Assembly: GCA_021325255.1 (NCBI GenBank)
Contig: JAJPHP010000050.1
Span: forward strand, 1-64,000
Length of the DNA stretch: 64,000 nucleotides
Direction: 5' to 3'
From: Nitrososphaerota archaeon
GTDB lineage: Archaea > Thermoproteota > Nitrososphaeria > Nitrososphaerales > CADDZS01
In this document: positions 26,167-35,377 of the stretch, one piece after another
Numbering within the stretch: position 1 is the stretch's first letter
Layout: each line of letters begins with the position of its first letter
Translations under genes and position numbers: made by a program
The notes under the pieces: model-generated
What the model was told of the DNA's origin: nothing
Seen by the model: only the letters and a program-made list of their open reading frames with translations
Database searches by the model: none

Positions 26167-27942
26167 GTGCCAAGTACTCTAGCCTTGCCCGAGTCAATAA
26201 CAGGTTCTGAATTCATCGCCAAGTATCTCAAGAAAGGTGGCATCAAGCACGTATTTGGAATACCAGGTCACGGCAACGCGGCCGTCATAGACGAGCTCCT
26301 AGACTACTCTCCTGACATCGAGTTTATCCCAATTAAGCACGAGCAGTGGGGAGGGCACATGGCCGACGGGTATTTCCGAGCGAACCGCAGGACGCCCGCA
26401 GTGGTTACGACCTCGGTGGGTCCTGGCGCAACGAATCTCTCCACCGCACTTGCAACAGCTTATGTTGATTCATCCACCTTCATCGCACTGACTGGCGAGA
26501 TCCAAACTTACCTATTCGGCATGGGAATCTTTCAGGAGATCGAGAGGCAGAACGCAATAGATTACATTAACGCGATGCGGCACTTTTGCAAGAGGACGTT
26601 CCTCATTTCCTCAATCAAGCAGTTGCCCCGCTTTCTAGCGAATGCACACAGTGAGGCATTAAGCGGCAGGCCGGGCCCAGTACTGATCGACCTCCCCATG
26701 GAGATTCAGGTGGAAAAGACCAACGCCAAGGTTCCGGATCCTCCCGTTCGGGTCGGAAGGCTCCATCCCGATCCCGACGATGTCCTTAGGGCAGCTCGCC
26801 TCTTGATCGAGGCAGAGAGGCCCCTGATAATCATCGGTGGCGGCGTAGTCATGTCCGACGCGCAGGAAGAACTTGTCAAGCTCTCGGAATTCTTAGGCGC
26901 GCCCGTCGCCTCTTCATTTCGCGGCGATGCAAAGGGTGGGTTCCCTGAAGACCACGAGCTGTATGTTTTCTCACCCGGAAACGTCGGAAGCCTCGTTGCG
27001 AACAAACTTGCCCTAGAAGCAGACGTAATCCTCGCAATAGGCATCACATTCAGCGACGAGACGACGAGTTCCTACGCGCCAAACGTTACTTTCAACATTC
27101 CTCCCACCAAACTGATACACTTGGACATCGATCCTCACGAAATTGGGAAAAACTATCCGACAGAAGTGGGAATAAACTCCGACGCAAAAGCGGGAACGAG
27201 TGCCTTGCTGAATGCCCTTTCTGAACTTGTGAAGGACAAGAAAGACTACCACAATTCTGCCCACTTCAAGCACGTAAAGCGCCTCAAAGAAGACTGGCTT
27301 TCAGAAATAGAAGAGATGAGGAGAGCGACTCCGATGGGAATACCCAATGCGGTGAAGTTAGCCAGGGGAGTTCTTCCTAAGAATGCAATAATCACGCTGA
27401 GCGCAGGTCTCCCTCAGGAAATCTTTTCGCAACTTTGGATGGCCTTCGAGCCGAGGACATTTCTAAGCTCCGGCGGCTACTCGACGATGGGTTTCGCCTT
27501 TCCAGCGGCGATGGGAGCCAAACTTGCCAAACCGGACCGCGTCACGGTTGCCTTTGAAGGCGACGGTTCTTTCTTGATGAACAATCAGGAATTATTGACT
27601 GCTGTCCAGATGAAACTCAACGTCGTCGTAGTTGTGCTGAACAACTTTGGATGGATCTCGATTCGCGACCTGCAGATGAGAAACTTTGGAGGCAGAATTG
27701 TGGGAACGGATTTCAAAGACAAAGCGGGTAAGGTAAGGACCCCGGACTTTGAGAAGATCTCGTCGGCTTTTGGGGCAACCTACCTTAGAGCAGAGAACCC
27801 TGAGGATCTTTCAAAGTCGCTGAGCAGCGCCATAAGGCCCGGAGACGGGCCGGTCGTGCTCGAGGCAATCATAGAGAACAAGTTCCCCTACGCGGGAACA
27901 AAGTCGTATGGTTTCTGGGATCTTCCAGCTCGCGCAAAGTAG
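26167..27942 (+). CDS. iolD: ThDP-dependent trihydroxycyclohexanedione hydrolase-like enzyme (IolD-like)
   Basis: 591 residues with the three-domain acetolactate-synthase fold. The N-terminal PYR domain has the ThDP-activating Glu59 (KHEQWGGHMADGY) and SVGPGATNL; the middle domain has PLIIIGGGV; the C-terminal PP domain has EGDGSFLMNNQEL starting at Asp466, with the closing NN of the Mg/ThDP motif in VLNNFGW. IolD hydrolyses 3D-(3,5/4)-trihydroxycyclohexane-1,2-dione to 5-deoxy-glucuronate, opening the inositol ring. The family also includes acetolactate synthase, so the assignment uses the flanking IolG, IolC and IolB. GTG start 26 bases after the aldolase. Confidence 0.82.
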   Translation: MPSTLALPESITGSEFIAKYLKKGGIKHVFGIPGHGNAAVIDELLDYSPDIEFIPIKHEQWGGHMADGYFRANRRTPAVVTTSVGPGATNLSTALATAYVDSSTFIALTGEIQTYLFGMGIFQEIERQNAIDYINAMRHFCKRTFLISSIKQLPRFLANAHSEALSGRPGPVLIDLPMEIQVEKTNAKVPDPPVRVGRLHPDPDDVLRAARLLIEAERPLIIIGGGVVMSDAQEELVKLSEFLGAPVASSFRGDAKGGFPEDHELYVFSPGNVGSLVANKLALEADVILAIGITFSDETTSSYAPNVTFNIPPTKLIHLDIDPHEIGKNYPTEVGINSDAKAGTSALLNALSELVKDKKDYHNSAHFKHVKRLKEDWLSEIEEMRRATPMGIPNAVKLARGVLPKNAIITLSAGLPQEIFSQLWMAFEPRTFLSSGGYSTMGFAFPAAMGAKLAKPDRVTVAFEGDGSFLMNNQELLTAVQMKLNVVVVVLNNFGWISIRDLQMRNFGGRIVGTDFKDKAGKVRTPDFEKISSAFGATYLRAENPEDLSKSLSSAIRPGDGPVVLEAIIENKFPYAGTKSYGFWDLPARAK

Positions 27943-27963
27943 CAGACTACTGGTTTTCAAAGC

Positions 27964-28917
27964 ATGCCCAGCGACGTACTCTCGATTGGTAGAGTCGGAG
28001 TAGACCTGTACTCGCTTGATTACAATACGCCTCTCAAGGACGTTAGTCATTTTGCAAAGTATGTGGGTGGCGGGGCGGCCAACCTCGCTGTGGGCCTCTC
28101 TAGACTGGGAGTTGGCGTCGGAGTGGTTAGCGGGGTCGCTGACGATGAGCTTGGAGAATTTGTCATAGAGTACTTATCGCGCGAAAAGGTAGACACACGT
28201 TGCATAGTCAAGTTCCCAGATTCAAAGACTGGGATAGTGTTCGCCGAGGTCTACCCAGGAAAGGACAGCAAGTTTATCTTCTACAGGGAGAACGCCGCCG
28301 ACCTAAAAATTACAAAACAGCTCGTTGAGAGCGCTGGGGTGAGGGATGCAAAAGTGCTCGTCACCAATGGCACTGCCCTAAGCGCAGACCCGTCTAGGGA
28401 GGCATCACTTTATGCTATGGAACTTGCTAAGGAGAATGATAGAGCGGTCGTTTTCAATCTCGACTGGAGGCCTTCGCTCTGGAAGGGGGTTGATTCAGTT
28501 TCGAAGCTCGAGTTTTATTCTCGGGCGATTGAACTTGCCACGATCCTGATTGGAAACGACAGCGAGTACATGGCTGCAACCACGTCGAAAGACGCTGACG
28601 AGGCAATCTCACAAATACCCGACTCAAAGGGAAAAATCTTGATCCGCACAAGAGGAGAGCACGGATCCAGGGCGTACGTGAATGGGCAAATCGTGGACGC
28701 CGCCCCTTACAAAGTGCAGTCGTTGAAGACATTGGGAGCCGGAGACGGAAACCTTGCTGGAATTATCTATGGATATCTGAACCACTGGGATATGTACAGG
28801 AGCCTTCGATTCGGAAATGCCATCGGGGCTATCGTGGTTACCAAGCATTCGTGCTCTGACGCGATGCCCACCTTCGAAGAAGCCACGAAATTCATTGAGA
28901 AGATGGGTGGCTTCTGA
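27964..28917 (+). CDS. iolC: 5-dehydro-2-deoxygluconokinase-like PfkB kinase (IolC-like)
   Basis: 317 residues, ribokinase/PfkB fold. GGGAANLAVGLSRLG (about 37-51) is the N-terminal PfkB signature; NLDWRPSLWK resembles the DYRP-x-LW segment of IolC; the ATP-site signature is LGAGDGNLAG with catalytic Asp261. The usual residue after GAGD is Ser, Thr or Ala, here Gly-Asn, a small departure. IolC phosphorylates 2-deoxy-5-keto-gluconate at C6 before aldol cleavage. Last gene of the iolG operon, 22 bases after IolD. Confidence 0.85.
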   Translation: MPSDVLSIGRVGVDLYSLDYNTPLKDVSHFAKYVGGGAANLAVGLSRLGVGVGVVSGVADDELGEFVIEYLSREKVDTRCIVKFPDSKTGIVFAEVYPGKDSKFIFYRENAADLKITKQLVESAGVRDAKVLVTNGTALSADPSREASLYAMELAKENDRAVVFNLDWRPSLWKGVDSVSKLEFYSRAIELATILIGNDSEYMAATTSKDADEAISQIPDSKGKILIRTRGEHGSRAYVNGQIVDAAPYKVQSLKTLGAGDGNLAGIIYGYLNHWDMYRSLRFGNAIGAIVVTKHSCSDAMPTFEEATKFIEKMGGF

Positions 28918-29082
28918 AGATGGTAAAAAAAGCGAATCATCATTTCAACACTATGCCTTGTGGTTGCTCCCTCATGTCTTAGGGCAACTGAATTGTACTT
29001 ATAACTCCTTCTAATAATTTCTTCATTCCTTGTTTATCCCGCAAATCAGTAGCTGTCATACTGTGCTACGGAAGCGAAAAGC

Positions 29083-29934
29083 ATGCACGTGATGTACAGC
29101 TCATCATCGAAACACTTCCATATCCGACCTTTTCGAAACAAATACGCTCTTACCCGTATCGCGATTGGGCTAATAATAGCTGCACTCATCGTAGCAGCAG
29201 CTGCCACCGGGATTGCAACGGTCTTGACTGATCAAAACAGTCACACCGTATCAGATAGAACAAACTCATCTATTTCAAATTCGCATACCAGCACAAGTTC
29301 TCAAGAATATTCAAGCTCTATTAACTTCACTTCAGCTTCCACTACATTCTTCTCTTCGTCGAAACTTTCAAAGTCACCACCGGTCTCTACTTCTTCCTCA
29401 TACACGGCGACTACCAGCTCTAAATCAACGACTTATTCATCATATTCCACAGCCACCCTTCTATCTTTGAGCTCCGTCTTGATTCCAGCTAAAACCCCAC
29501 AGAACCTTACCAACATCCCCTTAGCGTGCGACGCCCCGAGCGGGTGCGCTTATCACTGGCACGTCCATCTTGACATTTTCGTCAACGGCTCCTCCTACGT
29601 CCAGATTCCCTCGGATATCGGCGCGGTCAACGGCACCAAGTACACCTTACACACTCATGATAATACGGGAATTATTCACATTGAGGCACCGCTGCCGGCG
29701 AAGAACTTTACGCTTCAGCAGGTCTTCGAAGTGTGGGGCTACCCACAATTTGATTCTAAGGAGTGCCTAATTTATCACAATCAGCCAGTAGAGGTGTTTG
29801 TCAATGGAATGCGGTGGATTGGTACTCCCATACAAGATATTCCTCTAACCCAGCATCTAGAGATTGCAGTAATAGTAGGAGCAATCTATCCCGCGGTGAT
29901 ACCTTCGAGCTATTCCTTCCCGTCTGGAGAATAG
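29083..29934 (+). CDS. membrane-anchored extracellular protein with His-rich domain, unknown function
   Basis: 283 residues. One N-terminal helix (about 25-48), a Ser/Thr-rich linker (about 55-145), then a compact domain with many histidines: CAYHWHVHLDIFVNG, YTLHTHDNTGIIHIEAP and FEVWGYPQF, ending IAVIVGAIYP. This domain is found in archaeal and actinobacterial secreted proteins; I know of no established function. The paired HxHxH and HTH-x-IHIE motifs could bind a metal such as copper or zinc. It stands alone, convergent with the regulator at 29957. Confidence 0.7.
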   Translation: MHVMYSSSSKHFHIRPFRNKYALTRIAIGLIIAALIVAAAATGIATVLTDQNSHTVSDRTNSSISNSHTSTSSQEYSSSINFTSASTTFFSSSKLSKSPPVSTSSSYTATTSSKSTTYSSYSTATLLSLSSVLIPAKTPQNLTNIPLACDAPSGCAYHWHVHLDIFVNGSSYVQIPSDIGAVNGTKYTLHTHDNTGIIHIEAPLPAKNFTLQQVFEVWGYPQFDSKECLIYHNQPVEVFVNGMRWIGTPIQDIPLTQHLEIAVIVGAIYPAVIPSSYSFPSGE

Positions 29935-29956
29935 AAGTATGTAACTCCCGGAGTCC

Positions 29957-30922
29957 TCACCGATCATGTTCTTGAAGTAATTCGCCTCGACCAGCAACTC
30001 GCCTTCCTATTTCGTCCTTGAGCCAGTCTTGCACGACGATAAGATCCTTCATTATGCCCAACTTTACTCTCCTGACACCATCAAAACCCTCGATCCATTT
30101 AGCGAAGTCGTCAGCTTGAGACAAATTGTCGAAGACTGTCACGAATGTGGAATGCTGCTTCGAGTTCGTGTTGGATAACTCAATCCGGGGGACTTTGAAC
30201 AGCACAAGGTCATCGACCGTTTCCTTCTTCTCCGCATAGGGACAAAACACTAGGAAAACGCAGCTGAGTCCGGCAAAATTACTAAAGTTGGGAGTCCCCT
30301 GAAGATAGACGGCCCGCTCCTGCGTCAGATATGTCAGCCGCCGCGTTATTGTCCGGACGGACACACCCATGGTCTCAGAAACAGCCTGAAGACTCTTTCT
30401 TGCATCTTCGAGCATTGCCTGAATTATCTTCCAATCAGTTACAGTCAATCCAGTTCTTGATCTTGGAAACTCGATTTTCCAGACGGTCGGCTCAGAACCA
30501 CAAAGTGATGTCAGGAGTTCTGTTTTTCTCTTTAGAGCATCGTCACCCAGATAGTATAGCGTGACCTGCAATGCTCTCCCGCGGAAGTTGAGTATCTTGA
30601 CGACTCCGTCAACTCGCCTGATCTCTTCAATCGTTCTGTCTTTCCTTTGCTCGTCCTTTACCTCCACGTCCATGCCGCAAGCCTCGCACCCTATCGTGTG
30701 CGGATTTAGCATCATTCTCCAGCCAGTGACGGATCCTAGTTTCTCAGCCCGCTTTACCCTCCGCCTCACGGTCTCCTCGTCGACGCCGATTCTCCTCGCA
30801 ATGCCCGAGTAAGTCTCCCTCACGTTCCACTGCAGCGAACTTGGGCTCCCAAGTTCTCTGAATATCCTGACGTCGAGGTCGTCGAAGCGTTGCAAATGGA
30901 GGATCGTGTTGGAATCTGACAC
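29957..30922 (-). CDS. transcription regulator with two AsnC/Lrp-type HTH segments
   Basis: 321 residues. Two winged-HTH units: about 12-60 (IARRIGVDEETVRRRVKRAEKLG) and about 160-210 (SLQAVSETMGVSVRTITRRLTYL). Each is followed by a possible ligand or dimer domain (GMDVEVKDEQ and FVTVFDNLSQADDF). This tandem arrangement is seen in archaeal regulators related to Lrp. It starts at ATG 30922 and is divergent from the NTF2-like gene at 30991 over 68 bases, so it may control that gene or itself. Target and ligand are unknown. Confidence 0.8.
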   Translation of the reverse strand: MSDSNTILHLQRFDDLDVRIFRELGSPSSLQWNVRETYSGIARRIGVDEETVRRRVKRAEKLGSVTGWRMMLNPHTIGCEACGMDVEVKDEQRKDRTIEEIRRVDGVVKILNFRGRALQVTLYYLGDDALKRKTELLTSLCGSEPTVWKIEFPRSRTGLTVTDWKIIQAMLEDARKSLQAVSETMGVSVRTITRRLTYLTQERAVYLQGTPNFSNFAGLSCVFLVFCPYAEKKETVDDLVLFKVPRIELSNTNSKQHSTFVTVFDNLSQADDFAKWIEGFDGVRRVKLGIMKDLIVVQDWLKDEIGRRVAGRGELLQEHDR

Positions 30923-30990
30923 GGCGACGCATAAGCTTGTCGAAATTCCTCATCGTTGTAGGGCGAGTGTTATGAGCCTCGAATTGAACA

Positions 30991-31371
30991 ATGAAATGCA
31001 TGGAATCCAATAATGAAAGCGCAAGACAAGTTGTATTGTCCTACATCGCGGCTCTGGACAGACGCGACTACGTGTCAGCGAAAAGGTACCTGAACAGTCG
31101 CATCCGAATAAAAGGGCCAGCGGGGGAAGGGTTCAACAATCCTGACGAGTTCATCGAAATGCTTCAAAAGTTTACCGGCGGGTACGATATCAAGAAAGTC
31201 TTTGTCGATGGTGAAGACGTGTGCCTGCTCTACGACTTTGCCACCTCAACTGCCAACGTGTTCATATGCTCTTGGTACCAAGTAAGAGAAGGGAAGATAA
31301 CCTCAATCCAGACGATCTTCGACCCGCGACCCTTTGGTCCTCCTACTGATGGACGGGCATCCAAGGTCTAG
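30991..31371 (+). CDS. NTF2/SnoaL-like protein
   Basis: 126 residues; ATGs at 30991 and 31000 are both possible. SARQVVLSYIAALDRRDYVSAKRYL followed by FIEMLQKFTGGYDIKKVFVDGEDVCLLYDF and a C-terminal WYQVREGKITSIQTIFDPRPF is the standard helix-helix then curved-sheet layout of small NTF2-like proteins. These act as isomerases, hydrolases or binding proteins; no catalytic residue can be assigned. Its stop overlaps the convergent CoA-transferase gene by 4 bases. Confidence 0.8.
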   Translation: MKCMESNNESARQVVLSYIAALDRRDYVSAKRYLNSRIRIKGPAGEGFNNPDEFIEMLQKFTGGYDIKKVFVDGEDVCLLYDFATSTANVFICSWYQVREGKITSIQTIFDPRPFGPPTDGRASKV

Positions 31372-32555
31372 ACCACTTTCGCATTCTTGAACTTCTTTAT
31401 CTGCTCGGTGCTGTATCCCAGACTTGAAAGTATCTCCTCCGTGCTCTCGCCCAAAAGTGGCGGCGGAAACCGAACCGAGAATGGAGAGTCCGACATCTTG
31501 ACAGGCGATGCGACCACCCTGATTTTTCCCGCCTTCATGTGCGAGACCTCCTCCACCATCTGCCTGAAGAGAACCTGAGGATCTTGAAACACCTGACTGA
31601 GGGTCAGAATCGGTGCGCATGGGACTCCACCTGCATTAATTATCTCGAGCCACTCGGCTCGAGTCTTTTTGGAGAATAAATTTTCGAGCATCGAAACTAG
31701 TTGCTCTCTATTCTTAACTCGGTCAGAATTCTTCACAAACCTCGAGTCGCTTGCAAGCGCATCTATTCCCACGGCGTTGCAGAATCTTGCCCAGATGGAG
31801 TCGTTACCGACCGCGAGAACAAAGTAAAATCCGTCGCTCGCCCTGAAGGCCTGGTAGGGAGCAATTGTTGGGTGGGCGGTTCCCAAGCGCTCTGGGTTTT
31901 TCGCCGTTGCAAAGTAGTACCCGGCCTGATGAGACAGCCAAGACACGAGACCATCAAGTAGTGAAATATCAATCCTCTGGCCGACCCCTGTCGTATTCCT
32001 TGCGGTTAGGGCTGCGAGTATACCTATCGTCGCAAACATACCAGCGCAAATGTCAGCAATCGCAATCCCAACCTTAACCGGTCCACCATCCTTCTCACCC
32101 GTGATGCTCATCAGGCCGCTCATGGCCTGCCCAACGATATCATACGAGGGCCTGTTTCGATACGGGCCCTCTTGTCCGAACCCGGAAATGGAGCAGTAGA
32201 TCAACCCTGGATTTGTCTTTCGAAGCTCCTCGTAATCAATTCCTAGCGTCTCCGCAATTCCAGGCCGGAAGTTCTCGATCAATACGTCCGATTCTGAGAC
32301 AAGTTTAGTCAGCACCTCCCTCCCTTGCTCTGATTTCAAATTCAGAGCTAGGCTGCGCTTGTTCCTGTTCACGCTGAGAAAGTACGCGCTCTCCCCGCCG
32401 AGGAAAGGAGGGCCCCACTGTCTAGACCCGTCGCCGCGGCCTGGTTCCTCGATTTTGATTACGTCGGCTCCCAGATCCGCAAGCATCATCGTGCAGTATG
32501 GACCAGATAGGTATTCCGTCAGGTCAACGATCTTAATTCCTTCGAGTGCCGGCAT
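31368..32555 (-). CDS. class III CoA-transferase (CaiB/BaiF family)
   Basis: 395 residues, the family's normal length. N-terminal LEGIKIVDLTEYLSGPYCTMMLADLGADVIKIEEP is diagnostic; the catalytic Asp is Asp139 in RPSYDIVGQA; PTIAPYQAF and GVPCAPI follow as expected. These enzymes move CoA between organic acids (formyl-, oxalyl-, carnitinyl-, benzylsuccinyl- and similar). The acid is not identified. Neighbouring thiolase and molybdoenzyme genes suggest a catabolic CoA-ester pathway, but they are not in one operon with it. ATG start. Confidence 0.9.
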   Translation of the reverse strand: MPALEGIKIVDLTEYLSGPYCTMMLADLGADVIKIEEPGRGDGSRQWGPPFLGGESAYFLSVNRNKRSLALNLKSEQGREVLTKLVSESDVLIENFRPGIAETLGIDYEELRKTNPGLIYCSISGFGQEGPYRNRPSYDIVGQAMSGLMSITGEKDGGPVKVGIAIADICAGMFATIGILAALTARNTTGVGQRIDISLLDGLVSWLSHQAGYYFATAKNPERLGTAHPTIAPYQAFRASDGFYFVLAVGNDSIWARFCNAVGIDALASDSRFVKNSDRVKNREQLVSMLENLFSKKTRAEWLEIINAGGVPCAPILTLSQVFQDPQVLFRQMVEEVSHMKAGKIRVVASPVKMSDSPFSVRFPPPLLGESTEEILSSLGYSTEQIKKFKNAKVV

Positions 32556-32893
32556 TTCCTCTACGTTGGAATTTTATCATTTGTTAAAGAGATTATTCCC
32601 TCAAGAAAAAATATGTTCTCTAGTCTTCTATAGCGGGTGCCACACGGGAGGGAATTTTCGGATTTTCGAGTGTAATTTAGAAGAAATCGCGCCGATTTCA
32701 ACTCGAGAGCAGGGATGATGCTCACTCTTCCTGCTTGTCTGTATTGAACGTGTAACGAGGGCCAAGAGTCCGACCCCGAATCTGTAAGGGATTTGGAATT
32801 AATGTTTGCGACTTGACTATGGGCTGAGAAACTTTTCCCTTCCCGAGTAGACCAAAGAAAAGGAGAAGCAGACAAAATACGACACTCAAACCT
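32556..32893. other. intergenic region upstream of molybdoenzyme operon A
   Basis: Divergent gap between the CoA-transferase and the molybdoenzyme. No gene supported. The reading frame of the molybdoenzyme is open upstream of its GTG start, but shows no better start and no family-like sequence there. AT-rich TTTTATCATTTGTTAAAG near 32570 may contain the CoA-transferase promoter. Confidence 0.4.
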
Positions 32894-35377
32894 GTGCAGG
32901 TTGCAAAAGATACGTGGATACCCTCCCAGTGTAACATGTGCATCCACGGTTGCGGAATTCTTGCTCACGTTGTAAACGGCGTTGTAGTTAAGATAGAGGG
33001 CAACCCCTCCGACCCGGACAACCTTGGCAAGCTCTGCGGCAAGGGAAACGCAGGTATAATGAAACTATACGACCCCACGCGCTTCAAGGGCCCGCTAGTC
33101 CGAACGAGCGAGAAGCGAGGACCGGGCACTGATCCCCAGTGGAAGAAGGTCTCATGGAAGGAAGCAATGGGAGTTGTCTTAGACCGGCTTGGAGCAATAC
33201 GCAAGTCCGATCCTCGGAAACTCGTCACCGCGATTGCGGATTTTCAGAGAATGTGGGCGTGGGGATGGCCATTCTCCTTCGGGACCATGAACTACTTCAC
33301 CGCGCACGGGACCTACTGCGGCTCAGCCTACCATCCGGTCAACGCGATGACTGATGGATCGTTTGCCGCTTTTCCTGATTTAAACTACTGCAACTATCTA
33401 GTGATGGCTGGTGCCTCCGACGGCTACGAGGCCCACTTGCATCTCTCCGGATCGGCCAAGAGGATGGCCGATGCGCGAAGGAGAGGGATGAAGCTCGTCG
33501 TGATTGACCCAAGGTTCAGCGTCGCAGCTGCGAAGGCAGATCGCTGGATTCCGATCAGGCCCGCAACAGATGGTGCCTTTGCACTCGCGATGATGCACGT
33601 TCTGGTGTACGAGCTTGGCAAGTTTGACCGGGACTACATCAAGAGGAGGACCAACGGACCGTGTCTTGTTGGGAGGGACTGGTTATTTTTCTCTGATCCC
33701 AAGACAAAGAAACCTTTCATTTTCGACCCTTCGGACAGGCGCCTCAAGGTCTACGATGATCCTACGATTGTTGACTACGCATTGGAAGGCGAGTACGACT
33801 CTGGGCTCGTCCCAGCTTTTCAACTCTTGAAAAATTCTCTAAAGGAGTGGACGCCCGAGAGAGTATCAGAGATCACAACGGTTCCGGCAAGCGACATCCG
33901 AGAGATTTCAGAGGAGTTTGCCGAGGCAGCCGAGATAGGGCGTACAATTCAGATCAGCGGGAAGGAGTACCCTCTTAGGCCCGCCTGTTTCCAGTACTAT
34001 CGGGGCGCGCAATCGCACAAGCATGGAGTCCTCGACAACATGTCACTCAAACTCGTCAACACCCTCGTTGGCAACATTGATGTTCCTGGCGGGCACATCG
34101 GAGTCCCCGTCTTTGGCAACCTCGCGATCTGGCCGGGGGAGGACGGTATGCACCACGGGACGCCCATAAACCCCATCGAAAAGTGGTCGTTCGAACCAAA
34201 GTTTCCCCCGAACACGACGAATTTAATCGAACTTACCCCGGTGGGTCAGGGTCACTTTGGAGGAGGACACATTAGTGCCCGCTCGGTCCTTGACCCGAAG
34301 GCCTACTGGCTCAACTACGAGCCGGAGGCTCTATTCATTCTCCACTGTAATGCACCGTACAACATGCCCGAGACAAAAACTGTGCTAAAGGCACTGCGCA
34401 AATTCAGTTTCGTCGTGGATCTGGACATCTATCCGAGCGAATCTTCAGATTGGGCCGACGTCATACTGCCCGATCACACTTATCTTGAGTCCTGGAGTAT
34501 CTGCGAGAGCGAGGCGCCATTCGTCATTGGGCCCGGCCTCAGGCAGCCCGTCGTGCCGCCACTCTACGACACTCGAGATGCGACTGACGTTCTCTCGGAC
34601 ATTGCGGAGGGTCTTGAATTTCTGGACAGGTGGAACGACGTGTTGAATCACTTCTTCGAGCTCCACAAAAAGCCCGAGTATCTACTCGACCCGTCCGTGA
34701 AGTACAGAGTAGATGAGATACTCGACCGCTACTTTAGGGCAAGCTTCGGCGACGAGTGGTCGCTCGAGAAGGTGGCAAAGAAGGGGCACATGGTCAGGCT
34801 GAGAACACCTGAGGAGCTCTATCTCCCATACGGCTCGCTGAGGATTCCGGTTTACTACGAGTTCATGCAGAAGATGAAATACAAGATGGACGCGTTCATC
34901 TCCGAGAATAACCTTCCGCTCGATGATTCAGATTTTCTCCCGCTCCCCACGTGGAAGAAGAGTCCGATTCACGAGGACGCAGCGCACGACCTCTACGCGA
35001 TCAACTACAAGAGTTCGCTTCACGCATTCAGTGATTCCACAGTCAATCCCTGGCTCCAAGAGGTGATGATGCGCCACCCCGAGATGCCCTATGTCCTGAT
35101 CAACTCCCAGACGGCGAAAGAGAGAGGAATCAGCGAATCTGATGAGATAAAGATCTCCTCAAGATTTGGAGAGGCGCCAGCCGTGGCTCACCTGACTGAG
35201 GGAATCCACCCCGAGGTCGTTGCGATGACGAACATGGGACACTGGTGCAGGCACGTTTACGGACCAAAAGCACAAGGGGTGAACCACAACAGGTTCCTCT
35301 CATCCGGGCTAGATTACACCGACATGGCTAGCGGAGTCTTTGAGACCGCTGCGAAGGTGAAGGTCGCCAAGGCATGA
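32894..35377 (+). CDS. molybdopterin oxidoreductase catalytic subunit, DMSO-reductase superfamily (operon A)
   Basis: 827 residues from GTG. The N-terminal 4Fe-4S site is Cys13-x2-Cys16-x3-Cys20-x27-Cys48, followed by the bis-molybdopterin domains: HGTYCGSAYHP with Cys142 as the probable Mo ligand, KLVVIDPRFSVAAAKADRWIPIRPATDGAFALAM, DVPGGHIGVP, and a C-terminal domain with EGIHPEVVAM and GVNHN. No Tat signal is present, so it should act in the cytoplasm or on the inner face of the membrane. Its subunits (ferredoxin 35765, cytochrome b 36398-37288) suggest a membrane-linked oxidoreductase of the Phs/Psr/Pad type; the substrate is not identifiable. Its stop overlaps the MoaD-like gene. Paralogue at 50309. 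Confidence 0.88.
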   Translation: MQVAKDTWIPSQCNMCIHGCGILAHVVNGVVVKIEGNPSDPDNLGKLCGKGNAGIMKLYDPTRFKGPLVRTSEKRGPGTDPQWKKVSWKEAMGVVLDRLGAIRKSDPRKLVTAIADFQRMWAWGWPFSFGTMNYFTAHGTYCGSAYHPVNAMTDGSFAAFPDLNYCNYLVMAGASDGYEAHLHLSGSAKRMADARRRGMKLVVIDPRFSVAAAKADRWIPIRPATDGAFALAMMHVLVYELGKFDRDYIKRRTNGPCLVGRDWLFFSDPKTKKPFIFDPSDRRLKVYDDPTIVDYALEGEYDSGLVPAFQLLKNSLKEWTPERVSEITTVPASDIREISEEFAEAAEIGRTIQISGKEYPLRPACFQYYRGAQSHKHGVLDNMSLKLVNTLVGNIDVPGGHIGVPVFGNLAIWPGEDGMHHGTPINPIEKWSFEPKFPPNTTNLIELTPVGQGHFGGGHISARSVLDPKAYWLNYEPEALFILHCNAPYNMPETKTVLKALRKFSFVVDLDIYPSESSDWADVILPDHTYLESWSICESEAPFVIGPGLRQPVVPPLYDTRDATDVLSDIAEGLEFLDRWNDVLNHFFELHKKPEYLLDPSVKYRVDEILDRYFRASFGDEWSLEKVAKKGHMVRLRTPEELYLPYGSLRIPVYYEFMQKMKYKMDAFISENNLPLDDSDFLPLPTWKKSPIHEDAAHDLYAINYKSSLHAFSDSTVNPWLQEVMMRHPEMPYVLINSQTAKERGISESDEIKISSRFGEAPAVAHLTEGIHPEVVAMTNMGHWCRHVYGPKAQGVNHNRFLSSGLDYTDMASGVFETAAKVKVAKA

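Noticed and set aside
32561..32968. 135-codon minus-strand frame covering the gap and the start of molybdoenzyme A
   Set aside because: It overlaps the conserved cysteine-coding start of the molybdoenzyme and has no recognisable domain.
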